26,439 nt of DNA. It comes from Colimorpha sp045597845. GTDB lineage: Bacteria; Bacteroidota; Bacteroidia; Bacteroidales; P3. This document shows positions 1-8,184 of the stretch, piece after piece. The notes beneath the pieces were generated by a model. It made no database searches and was not told where the DNA came from. It was given only the letters and a program-made list of their open reading frames with translations. The first letter of the stretch is position 1. Each line of letters begins with the position of its first letter. Both the position numbers and the translations under genes were made by a program. The stretch spans positions 1-26,439 of the forward strand of contig JAZLKZ010000101.1 in NCBI GenBank assembly GCA_045597845.1. The letters are read 5' to 3'.

Positions 1-107
1 TCGCTGAAATTTTTCTCATCGTCAGCGTCAACGATACTCTGTGCTTGTACAGGCATTACTGTTGCTACGCAAAAGAATAAGCCGATGCATAAAAGAAGTC
101 TTTTCAT
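1..107 (-). CDS. gldN: T9SS protein GldN/PorN, N-terminal fragment
   Basis: Only the first 35 codons are inside the window; the gene runs off the left edge. The start is the ATG at 105-107. The N-terminus is a clear Sec signal peptide: a Lys-Arg start, a Leu/Phe/Val-rich core, then an Ala-x-Ala type cleavage site near residues 21-23 before an acidic mature start. The fragment carries no diagnostic domain, so the name rests on position: it follows gldM by 26 nt in an operon whose upstream genes are porP, gldK, gldL and gldM, and gldN/porN is the usual next gene. GldN/PorN is a periplasmic protein that forms, with the lipoprotein GldK/PorK, a ring under the outer membrane. Identity is therefore inferred, but fairly safe. 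Confidence 0.82.
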   Translation of the reverse strand, partial: MKRLLLCIGLFFCVATVMPVQAQSIVDADDEKNFS

Positions 108-133
108 ATTGTGAAAGTATTTGTTAGTCTGTG

Positions 134-1795
134 TTATCTTCCAACTTTGAATGTAGCACTGTACTTACGTGTACTACCGTCGGCGAGTTTTACTACGATA
201 TCGTCAAAGTAAATCTTGTTGCCGGCTTTTACCTTGGCCAATGCTGATTTTACTTCAGGACTCAAGTTGCTACCCTTGACCATGATTTCGCTCTTGCCAG
301 AGTTGGAATAGTTGAAGCTGTAGCTGATAACCTTCGGTGCGATCATCTTGAATTCAAAGTTCTCCATGGCGGCCTTTATGCCAGATTGTGCACGAAGTTC
401 TGCCAAAGGAATGGATTCGCCGTTTTTATATTTGCTAATCTTGATGACGGGATCGGGAATGGTTCTTACGCGATATTCTTCAACACCCATGGCTTGCATC
501 TTGCCGTCCATCTTTGCACTGATCTGGACATGGATCTTGCCGGCCTTCTGTGTGGTTCTGATGATATAGTCGCCTTCTTTTCCTTCTGGATCACGGGTGA
601 TTGTAGCGCTACCGTCCTTGATGGAAGGTACTACGTCACGTGTGTTTGCTCCAGGTACGGAAACTCTTACGGGATTGTCGATTCCGGAATAGACAACGTT
701 CATGTTGGTCAACGATACAACTGCTGCGGGCTGGGCAACAAAGTATTCGCCGCTGAAGGAATAAGCCTTGGGAACGCTGTTGTCTTTCTTGACGTAGATG
801 TTACCGCTATATTTCTTGGGACCAACTCCGCCAGCGCCAACGGCATAGTGTACCACGCTATCGCCTTCAAGTTTCTGACCACCGATTTCAACGCTCAGCT
901 TGGCTTTGGAATCGTAGGCACCCACGAAGATGTCTGCCTCGAAACGGTTGCCTTGCATCACATAGGTCGATTTCGGGATGACCAATGCCTGAACATGGTC
1001 GAACTTGAAGTCGTCGGCACTGATTTGTGCGTAAAGGTTGTTGACGGCGTCAAATTCGGCATTCATGATCTCTGCTTTCAATCTGGAAAGCACAACCATA
1101 TCGGAAATGGCAATGGTATGATTGAAGTTGAAGAATTCCCAACTTACGGATTTGCCGTCATGTTCTTTATAATACTCAGATTCTACGTCAAGGCCAATTT
1201 TCAGGTTTGAGGAATCTCTTCCCAGAATTTGTTTTAATTTCTTTTTGTAATCAATAATCCTGTTCTTCAAGGTCACGCCAGCACCATCGGGTACTTCATT
1301 AGTGCCATAGAAAAAGTTGGTTCCTATATCGACGTTGTCTTTGGCGTCAATAATGCCCAAACCGCCTTCATCCAAGGCTACTCGAGCACTGTCGTAAATT
1401 GTTTTGCCACTAGCGTCAACAATGACAATCTCGCGTGGCTTGTTAGTCTCGTGGTTGATGAATGACACTTTCTTCTGCATTTTTGCGAGGAAGTCACACT
1501 GTGTGCTGTCGATGAAAAGTTTCAGCTCGTTGGAAAGTTTCTGTACGTTTTGCGCTTTGTTCCACTGCTCCTGTACTTTTTCAGGATTGTTCACATAGGC
1601 GGCTTGGAAACGGCTGTAAGAGTCATCCAATTTCACTGCAATATTCTCATTGGACTGATTCATTGCGTCACCTACGGTAACGAAACCGTCCAAAATTTCA
1701 GCGGAAACGTTCAGAGCAAGTAGGGCAGTGTACACAAGGTACATCATGCCGATCATTTTTTGTCGCGGGGTTTCCGGACAGTTTGTTGCACCCAT
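134..1795 (-). CDS. gldM: T9SS motor/periplasmic shaft protein GldM (PorM)
   Basis: The 553-residue protein starts with a short cytoplasmic stretch ending in TPRQKM-like sequence (here ETPRQKMIGMMYLVYTALLA), followed by a single membrane helix at about residues 14-33 and a long periplasmic part. This start is the family hallmark. GldM crosses the inner membrane, partners with GldL as the proton-driven motor of the type IX secretion system, and reaches through the periplasm toward the GldK/GldN ring with a rod of several beta domains. The protein is slightly longer than the roughly 515 residues I recall for the characterised GldM and PorM. It lies 53 nt after gldL and 26 nt before gldN. No internal promoter is obvious. 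A long open frame on the opposite strand (386-1210) is a shadow. Confidence 0.96.
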   Translation of the reverse strand: MGATNCPETPRQKMIGMMYLVYTALLALNVSAEILDGFVTVGDAMNQSNENIAVKLDDSYSRFQAAYVNNPEKVQEQWNKAQNVQKLSNELKLFIDSTQCDFLAKMQKKVSFINHETNKPREIVIVDASGKTIYDSARVALDEGGLGIIDAKDNVDIGTNFFYGTNEVPDGAGVTLKNRIIDYKKKLKQILGRDSSNLKIGLDVESEYYKEHDGKSVSWEFFNFNHTIAISDMVVLSRLKAEIMNAEFDAVNNLYAQISADDFKFDHVQALVIPKSTYVMQGNRFEADIFVGAYDSKAKLSVEIGGQKLEGDSVVHYAVGAGGVGPKKYSGNIYVKKDNSVPKAYSFSGEYFVAQPAAVVSLTNMNVVYSGIDNPVRVSVPGANTRDVVPSIKDGSATITRDPEGKEGDYIIRTTQKAGKIHVQISAKMDGKMQAMGVEEYRVRTIPDPVIKISKYKNGESIPLAELRAQSGIKAAMENFEFKMIAPKVISYSFNYSNSGKSEIMVKGSNLSPEVKSALAKVKAGNKIYFDDIVVKLADGSTRKYSATFKVGR

Positions 1796-1848
1796 ATTCT
1801 ATCTTTTTTAAGTTTTAGTTAAACAAAATACTTATTTATAGGATAGAA

Positions 1849-2691
1849 TTAGATTCTTGTCTGCATAGCAGCCAGCATCTTGCCGTAAACATTGTTAAGT
1901 TCAGATACTTTGCTTGCGAGAGCGTCAACTTGCTCTTTGTATTTGAGAACACATTCTGCGGATTCTGAGAAGTTGCCCATCATTGCCTGCATGCGCTCTT
2001 GAACTTCCTTGGTTGCATCCAACTGGCTGGTGGAATTCTGCAACTGCATTTCGTACATCGCGTTGATGGAGGAGAGGCTGGTGGCCATCTTTTTCATTTC
2101 GGCAGCATACGATACATCGCCTGTTGACAAGGCTTGTGCGGTCTCATTGTAGATGTTGGTCAATGTAGCAACAGCTTCGGGAGCGCCATGCATGCTTTCC
2201 ATCAAGTGACCGGCGGCTTCAGCGGCGCTGTCCATGTTGGAAACGAATTTGTCGGTAGCGGCAGCTGCAGTCGCCATGTTGTTCATGGAATTTGCTGAAT
2301 CGGCAAGATTCTGCATGCCTTGACCCAATCGTTCTATAAGACTTGGACTTATATTCGCGTCTGCCAACATCTTGTCCAATTGTTGGGTCAATGGATCCGA
2401 AGAAGCGCCAGCAAGGAGTTTTTCGCCCGTTTGGTGTTCTATGGTTTCGCCTGTTGACAGTTCAGGATATACTAAACTCCAGTTCCATTCTTTGTGTGGT
2501 GGTTCGAATGCGGAGAGGAAGAAGATGATTGACTCGGTACCCATACCGAGAATCAGCATCAATGTTGCACCTTCCCAGTGGTTGATTTTGAACAAAGCAC
2601 CGATAATAACGACGGCGGCGCCCCAACCATAAAGCTTTGCCATAAAGCTTTTATAACCTTTACTGCGAACGAGTTTATCAATAAATCCCAT
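1849..2691 (-). CDS. gldL: T9SS motor protein GldL (PorL)
   Basis: The 280-residue inner-membrane protein begins MGFIDKLVRSKGYKSFMAKL, then has two membrane helices at about residues 21-36 and 41-62. The acidic residue Glu53 sits inside the second helix; together with Lys35 and His38 near the loop these are candidates for the charged residues that pass protons in the GldL-GldM motor, although I matched them by eye only. Residues from about 95 onward form a long, mostly helical, coiled-coil-like cytoplasmic tail rich in Ala, Met, Ser and Asn. GldL is the stator-like half of the rotary motor that energises type IX secretion, with GldM as its partner encoded next. It follows gldK by 51 nt in the same operon. 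Confidence 0.96.
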   Translation of the reverse strand: MGFIDKLVRSKGYKSFMAKLYGWGAAVVIIGALFKINHWEGATLMLILGMGTESIIFFLSAFEPPHKEWNWSLVYPELSTGETIEHQTGEKLLAGASSDPLTQQLDKMLADANISPSLIERLGQGMQNLADSANSMNNMATAAAATDKFVSNMDSAAEAAGHLMESMHGAPEAVATLTNIYNETAQALSTGDVSYAAEMKKMATSLSSINAMYEMQLQNSTSQLDATKEVQERMQAMMGNFSESAECVLKYKEQVDALASKVSELNNVYGKMLAAMQTRI

Positions 2692-2742
2692 GATGTGTGT
2701 TTTTTAGTGTGTTACTTGTTTTGATGTATTAATTTCAATTTT

Positions 2743-4107
2743 TTAGTGCGCTACGTTGGAAGCGGACTTGAGGTTGTCGCCTTTCACACGGCCAAGGTAC
2801 TGCTGTATGCAACGGAATCCGATGTAAGACTTGGAGGTGTCTTGGAATTCGTAGGTACGGGTCTGTACTTGGATGAAGTATTTCTGGTCTTTCCAGGAAC
2901 CGCCACGGACAACTTTGCGTTTCATTGCCTGTGGATCGTCGTTGGAAGCACTATAATTGTAGTAAGGTGACAATGCACTGGCTACGGTATATGTGGTCTC
3001 ACTGTAGGTATCCAAGCACCATTCTGCAACGTTGCCGGCCATATCATACAAGCCATAGTCGTTAGGAGCGTAATGTCCAACCATCAAGGTTTTTACGCCG
3101 CCATCGTCGTCATAGGCACCTTTCAAAGGTTCGTAGTTTGCCAAGAAACAGCCGTTCGGGTTGCGAACATAAGGACCGCCCCAAGGATATGCTTCACCTG
3201 CGATACCACCGCGTGCTGCATATTCCCATTCAGATTCTGTGGGCAGACGGAATTCGTTCATCTGCTGGTAGTTGATAGACTCGAGATAGTTGTTGAGGAA
3301 GTTTGAACGCCATACACAGAAGGCCTTTGCCTGAATCCAGCTGATGCCGACTACGGGATAGTTGTCGTAGGCTACTGATGTGAAATATTGGCGGGTGAAT
3401 TCCTCGTTCATACTATAGGTGTAGTCATGTACCCAGCAGAGTGTGTCGGGATAGACGTTCACCACCTCTTTCTTGATGAAATTGGAACGGTTGTTCAAGC
3501 CCTTCGGACGGCTTGCGAACATAGTGCCTTCGTATTCATCCTTTACATTGGCGGCCTTTTCCTTTCTGGCTGCATCCGAGTAATCAATCCAGTAGTATTC
3601 GTAGTTCAACTTGGAAGGATCGACAACTCTACGTCTGTAGAAACGGTCTTTCTCGGCATAGTAAAGATCTTCGAGGGCCTCGCGGGTCTCTTGCTCGTCC
3701 CATTCGATGTCTTCGCTATAGTCCAACAATGGAGGATCAATGGGCTCGCCATAGTCATCCTCTTCTATGAGATAACCTTCGATGCCAGCTTCGCCAAGTT
3801 TGCGACGAGCGATGGAGTCAAGCACCCAATATACGAATTGACGATATTCGTTGTTGGTGATCTCGGTTTCGTCCATGAAGAATGATGAAACCTGCATGGT
3901 GCGAGGTTGCTCTTCGGTGCCGTAAACTTCATTTTGCGCACCGGCTCCCATGGTGAAGTTGCCTTGGTTGATAAATACCATTCCGTTGAGGTCGAGATCT
4001 TCGAAGTCTGGACGATTCTGAACGCCAATCACTTCACCTTTTTCTGAAGATCCACAACCGTACAGCAAAAATACTGACGCTGATAGCAGAAGGAACAATT
4101 TTTTCAT
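2743..4107 (-). CDS. gldK: T9SS outer-membrane-ring lipoprotein GldK (PorK)
   Basis: The 454-residue protein has a lipoprotein signal with the lipobox LYGC, so Cys18 is the expected lipidated residue. The rest is an FGE-sulfatase fold (the formylglycine-generating enzyme fold): it opens with GMVFINQGNFTMG at about 43-55, contains RLPTESEWEYAARGG and YDMAGNVAEW, and closes with VRGGSW and GFRC. These motifs are the structural core of the fold; in GldK they are thought to serve ring assembly rather than catalysis. GldK binds GldN to make the large ring below the outer membrane. A long acidic insert at about 107-150 interrupts the fold. The gene lies 91 nt after porP and 51 nt before gldL. Confidence 0.96.
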   Translation of the reverse strand: MKKLFLLLSASVFLLYGCGSSEKGEVIGVQNRPDFEDLDLNGMVFINQGNFTMGAGAQNEVYGTEEQPRTMQVSSFFMDETEITNNEYRQFVYWVLDSIARRKLGEAGIEGYLIEEDDYGEPIDPPLLDYSEDIEWDEQETREALEDLYYAEKDRFYRRRVVDPSKLNYEYYWIDYSDAARKEKAANVKDEYEGTMFASRPKGLNNRSNFIKKEVVNVYPDTLCWVHDYTYSMNEEFTRQYFTSVAYDNYPVVGISWIQAKAFCVWRSNFLNNYLESINYQQMNEFRLPTESEWEYAARGGIAGEAYPWGGPYVRNPNGCFLANYEPLKGAYDDDGGVKTLMVGHYAPNDYGLYDMAGNVAEWCLDTYSETTYTVASALSPYYNYSASNDDPQAMKRKVVRGGSWKDQKYFIQVQTRTYEFQDTSKSYIGFRCIQQYLGRVKGDNLKSASNVAH

Positions 4108-4198
4108 ATCTGGATTGTTTTAACTATTCTTATTTATGCCTGTTGAGGCGGTATTGTTGTTTTTATACGGAAAAAATAAAAAAATGTTTCGTTATTGT

Positions 4199-5254
4199 TT
4201 AGAACAAATATCGGGTGTTTCGGTAAACCGAAGGAGCTTTTTGAGGAATGATGACCTTGAAACAGTAGCGTAAATAGGCCTCAAGTGTGCCTTGGCTGCG
4301 TCCGTGTTTATAAACGCCGAGCTTCGATGTGGTGAGGTCGTAGGAAAGTCCGAATTGGAGTTTGTTCCAGTTTACGCCGCCCAGAATGGCGACAGCATCG
4401 GTGACACGATAGCTCAAACCTCCCCATAGAAGGCTTCTATAGTCGAGCAGCGCTGCAATGTCGGCTTGAAATACCGAGAAATTGGCTGTCTTTGCCAAAC
4501 CAGAAAATTTCAGTTTGAAAGAGGGATTGAACGGTAATGTGTAATCGTAGCCGCCCATAAAATAGACTATACGGGCGTTACTGTAATTCAAGACATCGCT
4601 TTGGGATGCGAGCAGATTCTTTACCGACACACCTGCGTACCATAATCCGGGAACTTGGTAGTACAGACCTGTGGACAGGTCAAACAGGAAATCGGACTCT
4701 TCTTCTCCAGCTGAAATAAGTGGATCTCCTGAAGAGGAATTGGGGTCGGTGTAGTTGCCCGATAGGTCGTCGGCACCACGCAATTGGGAATAATCAAAGG
4801 TGCTGTTAAACAAATTCACCTCAATGGCGGCGGCCAAGTTTCCGCTACCCCAATACATGCGAAATGCGTAATCTAAGCTGGCGGAAACGTTTTGATGATA
4901 TCCGATTTGATCCATCACGGCGGAAATACCAATACCACCATGGAGGAATTTTACGGGCATGTCGAATGAAAACAAATAATCTGTAGGAGTAGAACCTGAC
5001 TCAACGTCGGCGGAGGGGGAGTCAAGCGAAAGCCCGAGCCATTGGTTGCGATACATCAAGGATGCGCAGATGGATCCAGAGCTACCGGCATAAGCGGGAT
5101 TGTAGGATAATCGGTTGAACATGAATTGGGTGAATTGCGCTTCTTGTTGCGCCCTGCCCATATTGGCAAAACTTGTCAATATGATTAGCAATACGATGGA
5201 TTTTCTAAATATCGTATTTACTGCAGAGTTTGTATTTTGTTTCCTACAATGCAC
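4199..5254 (-). CDS. porP: T9SS outer-membrane protein PorP/SprF family
   Basis: The 351-residue protein has a signal peptide (hydrophobic core SIVLLIILTSF, cleavage near GRAQ) followed at once by FTQFMFNRLSYNPAYAGSSG, the signature start of the PorP/SprF family of outer-membrane beta-barrels. The remainder alternates in beta-barrel style and ends in an aromatic residue (Phe). The start is a GTG at 5252-5254; no ATG is available in frame before the signal core. PorP/SprF proteins are barrel components of the type IX secretion system, attached to the GldK ring or to shuttle proteins. It is the first gene of the operon, as porP is in the Porphyromonas gingivalis porPKLMN cluster, with a promoter box 67 nt upstream. 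Confidence 0.94.
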   Translation of the reverse strand: MHCRKQNTNSAVNTIFRKSIVLLIILTSFANMGRAQQEAQFTQFMFNRLSYNPAYAGSSGSICASLMYRNQWLGLSLDSPSADVESGSTPTDYLFSFDMPVKFLHGGIGISAVMDQIGYHQNVSASLDYAFRMYWGSGNLAAAIEVNLFNSTFDYSQLRGADDLSGNYTDPNSSSGDPLISAGEEESDFLFDLSTGLYYQVPGLWYAGVSVKNLLASQSDVLNYSNARIVYFMGGYDYTLPFNPSFKLKFSGLAKTANFSVFQADIAALLDYRSLLWGGLSYRVTDAVAILGGVNWNKLQFGLSYDLTTSKLGVYKHGRSQGTLEAYLRYCFKVIIPQKAPSVYRNTRYLF

Positions 5255-5320
5255 AGTATCAATGGATTCGTGTATAACAAATGAGTATTGTCTCTATTTC
5301 AGGACATACTTTTTGACTTG

Positions 5321-5328
5321 CAAAAATA
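5321..5328 (-). promoter_or_regulatory. Bacteroidetes-type -7 box for the T9SS operon
   Basis: On the minus strand the site reads TATTTTTG, a full match to the TAnnTTTG -7 consensus used by the primary sigma factor of Bacteroidota. It lies 67 nt upstream of the porP GTG. No good TTTG -33 box stands 19-21 nt further upstream, which is common for weak or regulated promoters of this phylum. It should drive porP-gldK-gldL-gldM-gldN. Confidence 0.6.
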
Positions 5329-5413
5329 ATAAGAAATATTTACTTATGCTACTTTTTTCTGATTTTTTTTTGATGCAAATTTATTCTGGATTTGATTTTC
5401 AGTCATTTGCAAA

Positions 5414-6265
5414 TTAATTTTTTTTAACTTCTATCAAGGTGCTATTGGGAAAGGTGCTTGAGAGGCTTTTTTTCACTTTGTCGGCGCCTTCTTTGTGTTG
5501 CGCCAGTTTCAGTACGACCTCAATGGAAGAGTTCTTTGAACTGGGACGTGCCTCTACCATGTCTTGGTATGGCGTGGGCACTTTCCGAATAGTATCGCGT
5601 GCTTGCTCAAGTGTTGGTACAACACATAGTTTGATGTCGTAAAGCAAGCTGTCTTTGCTTGGTTGCACCGATGGTCTGCTTTGAGTATTGGTTGTAGATG
5701 AGTTCGTTTGTGTGGTTTTTGTTGGGACGCTGTTTCCTTTGGGCGTGATGCTGTTCGGACTTTTTGTGTGGTCGGTCCGGTCTTGGCTTTCGCAATGCTC
5801 CGCCCAATAGGCTTGCTCTTCCTTCGACAGAATCCTTACTTTGACGGGTTGGCATCCGCGGATGCCAATGGCGTGCGCTGCGGTGCGCGTGAGGTCGAAA
5901 ACACCTCGCTTGGGGCATCGGTCGTTGACTTTTACCACTACTTGCAAACCAGTTTTGGTATTGGTTACCAGCACATATGTGCCCAGTTTGATTTTCCAGT
6001 GTGCGGCGGTGAACTTGGATTGACGGAATATTTCACCGCTGGAGGTTCGCCGACCTTCAAACATATTGGCGTAGATGGTGCCATGATGAGGATATTCTGT
6101 TACTGTGTCATCTAATTGAAAAGATTGCGCGAAGAGTGGCGTTGGGAGTAGTATGCTTAGAAAGGCAATAGTTAAACAAGCGATTGTTGTCTTGGTATGA
6201 CGGGAAATATCCTCTCGCATAGTGTGGTGAATGAGGCCGCATGTGGAGGGATTTGATTTGTCCAT
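5414..6265 (-). CDS. Septal-ring lytic transglycosylase RlpA-like protein
   Basis: I place the start at the ATG at 6263-6265 (283 residues), 16 nt after the kdsC-like stop; a second ATG at 6218-6220 would give a cleaner signal peptide and 268 residues. Counting from the first: signal core at about 28-45 ending LFAQ; RlpA-type double-psi beta-barrel at about 62-148 with GRRTSSGE, AAHWKIKLGT, VVVKVNDRC and FDLTRTAAHAIGI; Ser/Thr/Asn/Pro-rich linker at about 165-206; C-terminal domain at about 207-281 that looks like a SPOR peptidoglycan-binding domain. RlpA enzymes cleave denuded glycan strands. The usual NDRGP reads NDRCP here, with Cys117 in the glycine position. No lipobox is seen, so it is probably periplasmic rather than a lipoprotein. 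It is the last gene of the ldcA operon. Confidence 0.85.
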   Translation of the reverse strand: MDKSNPSTCGLIHHTMREDISRHTKTTIACLTIAFLSILLPTPLFAQSFQLDDTVTEYPHHGTIYANMFEGRRTSSGEIFRQSKFTAAHWKIKLGTYVLVTNTKTGLQVVVKVNDRCPKRGVFDLTRTAAHAIGIRGCQPVKVRILSKEEQAYWAEHCESQDRTDHTKSPNSITPKGNSVPTKTTQTNSSTTNTQSRPSVQPSKDSLLYDIKLCVVPTLEQARDTIRKVPTPYQDMVEARPSSKNSSIEVVLKLAQHKEGADKVKKSLSSTFPNSTLIEVKKN

Positions 6266-6281
6266 ATGATTTTTTTTATTG

Positions 6282-6803
6282 TTACCAGTCGAGTGCATCC
6301 TGTTGGAACCATTTTTGGTGGAGTCGTAGGGTCTGCTCGATGACGTCGCGAGCGCAGCCACGTCCACCTGGGAAAATGGATATGTAGTCTGCGATGTCTT
6401 TGATTTCGATGGCGGCGTCAGCGGGGCATGTTGCCACGCCCGAGGCCTTTAGTATTTCATAGTCGGGAATGTCGTCACCCATGCAAAGTACTTCTTCTTC
6501 CGAAAGTCCGTTCTTTTCCAGAAATGAGCGAAAAGTGTCGATCTTGCTGGCGCAGCCCATATAGATTTGAGTGACGCCGAGCGATTTCATCCTGTTTTCG
6601 ATACTGGCGGAAGTGGCCCCAGATATTACAGCCACTGTGTATCCTTTTTTCACGGCGTATTGGATGGCGTATCCGTCCTTGACGTTGCCGGCGCGCACTG
6701 TCTCGCCGTCGGCGTAGGTCCAAACGCTTCCGTCTGTCATTACGCCGTCGAAATCGAATACGAAGGCTTTGATTTTGTGTAGTTTCTCTTTGTAATTAAT
6801 CAT
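6282..6803 (-). CDS. kdsC: 3-deoxy-D-manno-octulosonate 8-phosphate phosphatase (KdsC-like HAD)
   Basis: Starting at the ATG at 6801-6803 the protein has 173 residues, the usual length of KdsC phosphatases, and starts 19 nt after the upstream stop. A longer frame reaching 7013 would overlap the upstream gene by nearly 200 nt and is not credible. HAD motifs: motif I FDFDGVMTDG with Asp17 and Asp19, motif II VISGATS with Ser61, a lysine at about 87 (ASK), and motif IV GDDIPD with Asp110 and Asp111. The late GGRGCARDVIE is typical of KdsC. The enzyme removes phosphate from KDO-8-phosphate in the cytoplasm, giving KDO for the lipopolysaccharide inner core. Related C0 HAD family members act on other sugar acids, so substrate is by family. 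Confidence 0.9.
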   Translation of the reverse strand: MINYKEKLHKIKAFVFDFDGVMTDGSVWTYADGETVRAGNVKDGYAIQYAVKKGYTVAVISGATSASIENRMKSLGVTQIYMGCASKIDTFRSFLEKNGLSEEEVLCMGDDIPDYEILKASGVATCPADAAIEIKDIADYISIFPGGRGCARDVIEQTLRLHQKWFQQDALDW

Positions 6804-6822
6804 GAAAAAAATTGCAATGTCG

Positions 6823-8163
6823 TTAGTTTTGCTCAATGGGATTGCTCCGTTGCGGGTCGGCATATTCGAGCACTTTTTCATAAAGTGCTTTCCATCCTTC
6901 CCAGCCTTCGGAATCGGATAGGTTTTGGTTGTGCCAGATTGCGCAGAAGGTGCTGCCGACTTGGCGTGTGGCGTCGATGATGGTTTTGTAGGCGTTCCAG
7001 GCTTGTTCGACATCCATTTTCTTGTATTTCTGAAGGGTCGTGTCCATTACGGCAAAAGGGTGCAGCATCAACGGCGTTTCTTGGTCGCTTTCGAGGTCGT
7101 AGAAGGGGAACGGTACACAGGTTCCGGCTCGAAACCCGGGTTCGTCGTGGTAGCCTAAGCTGTAGTCGTTGAGTATCTCTGCGTGAATTAGGGATCGGAA
7201 TGAACGGGGCATTTGTATCCTTAAAAAATGAAAGCGTGACCTCACAATGGTGCGGTGAAGGATGCTCTCAAGCCGATGCGTCTCTTTTTCGATGTTTTCG
7301 GGGTGTTCCAAAGAGCCGTAAGACGGATGAATGCCTACTTTGGCGTAGTCTCCGATGTGTTGTATGAGGTTGCGGAACTCGGAATTATTGTAGGAAATGG
7401 GCTTGTCGAAATTCGAATAGTCTCCCAAAAGCACAAAAAATATGATTTTCATTGATTTGTGCTTCTCCTTAAAAGAAAGGATGTAGTCGAATGTGTCGAA
7501 AGGATCTCTCTCTTTGTGACGCAGCACTTGGAGTCTTTGCTTTATCAGCTTGGAGTCGTGAGCGACCATTCCGTCGCGAAGCGCTCCCATGATAGTTCTT
7601 GGAAGCCCTTTGTGGCGATAGCAATAAGCGGCATCTACGTCGATGGTTTGTTCGAATTCATAGACCTTCGGATCTATGTGTTCGCTGGGGTATTGGCTTA
7701 GGATAACGTTTCTGATGAGTGCCGCCCAATGATCTACTATGGGAATCTGTAGGAATCCATATTGGTAGGCGACGCTGTCGGTGGCGGAAAAACGACCGTG
7801 CGGGTCGGTGAGGTGCGGTAAATATTCTTCGTATCGTGTTATGATGTAGAAGATTGCTGCGAATGGGTCGAAAGGGAGGTCGGTTTCTTTTCCATATACG
7901 GGAAACAGGGCTGGCAGACCTTTGTATTCGAAATAGCTCAAGTCTTGTTCTTCGATAGTGGTTTGAAACAGCAGCTTGCTCGCCTTGAAAAATGGGGCTT
8001 GGCAGATTCTTTCGGGGCCGTAGGCGAACTTGGCGCCCTCGTGCTTGGCGAACTCATCGGCATTGGTGGTGAATGAATATTCCGCCTGTAGTATATTGTG
8101 AAATAATACGTTGAGCGTATATCCAAGTCGGTTGGTGATTCGAGGGATGTGGATGAGTATCAT
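6823..8163 (-). CDS. DUF7033 / polysaccharide deacetylase-like protein
   Basis: The 446-residue protein has no signal peptide. The N-terminal part (about 1-165) resembles the DUF7033 region found in Bacteroidales proteins, with FDPFAAIFYIITRYEEYLP. The C-terminal part resembles a carbohydrate-esterase-4/NodB fold: the TIDVDAAY motif supplies Asp175 and Asp177, VGIHPSYGS supplies His279, YHDEPGFRAGT and a late IWHNQNL supply further likely active-site residues. The family is usually annotated as polysaccharide deacetylase; the substrate is unknown. It sits between ldcA-like (21 nt) and kdsC-like (19 nt) genes, which suggests a role in envelope glycan or lipopolysaccharide metabolism. Function beyond the fold is inferred. 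Confidence 0.75.
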   Translation of the reverse strand: MILIHIPRITNRLGYTLNVLFHNILQAEYSFTTNADEFAKHEGAKFAYGPERICQAPFFKASKLLFQTTIEEQDLSYFEYKGLPALFPVYGKETDLPFDPFAAIFYIITRYEEYLPHLTDPHGRFSATDSVAYQYGFLQIPIVDHWAALIRNVILSQYPSEHIDPKVYEFEQTIDVDAAYCYRHKGLPRTIMGALRDGMVAHDSKLIKQRLQVLRHKERDPFDTFDYILSFKEKHKSMKIIFFVLLGDYSNFDKPISYNNSEFRNLIQHIGDYAKVGIHPSYGSLEHPENIEKETHRLESILHRTIVRSRFHFLRIQMPRSFRSLIHAEILNDYSLGYHDEPGFRAGTCVPFPFYDLESDQETPLMLHPFAVMDTTLQKYKKMDVEQAWNAYKTIIDATRQVGSTFCAIWHNQNLSDSEGWEGWKALYEKVLEYADPQRSNPIEQN

Positions 8164-8184
8164 GAAACGAGCGTTGAGGTTGGT

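Noticed and set aside
386..1210. 274-codon open frame on the plus strand opposite gldM
   Set aside because: Shadow of gldM; no signal, motif or promoter of its own.
6804..7013. N-terminal extension of the kdsC-like gene
   Set aside because: Would overlap the DUF7033 gene by about 190 nt and adds low-complexity residues not found in KdsC, which fits its normal 173 residues without it.
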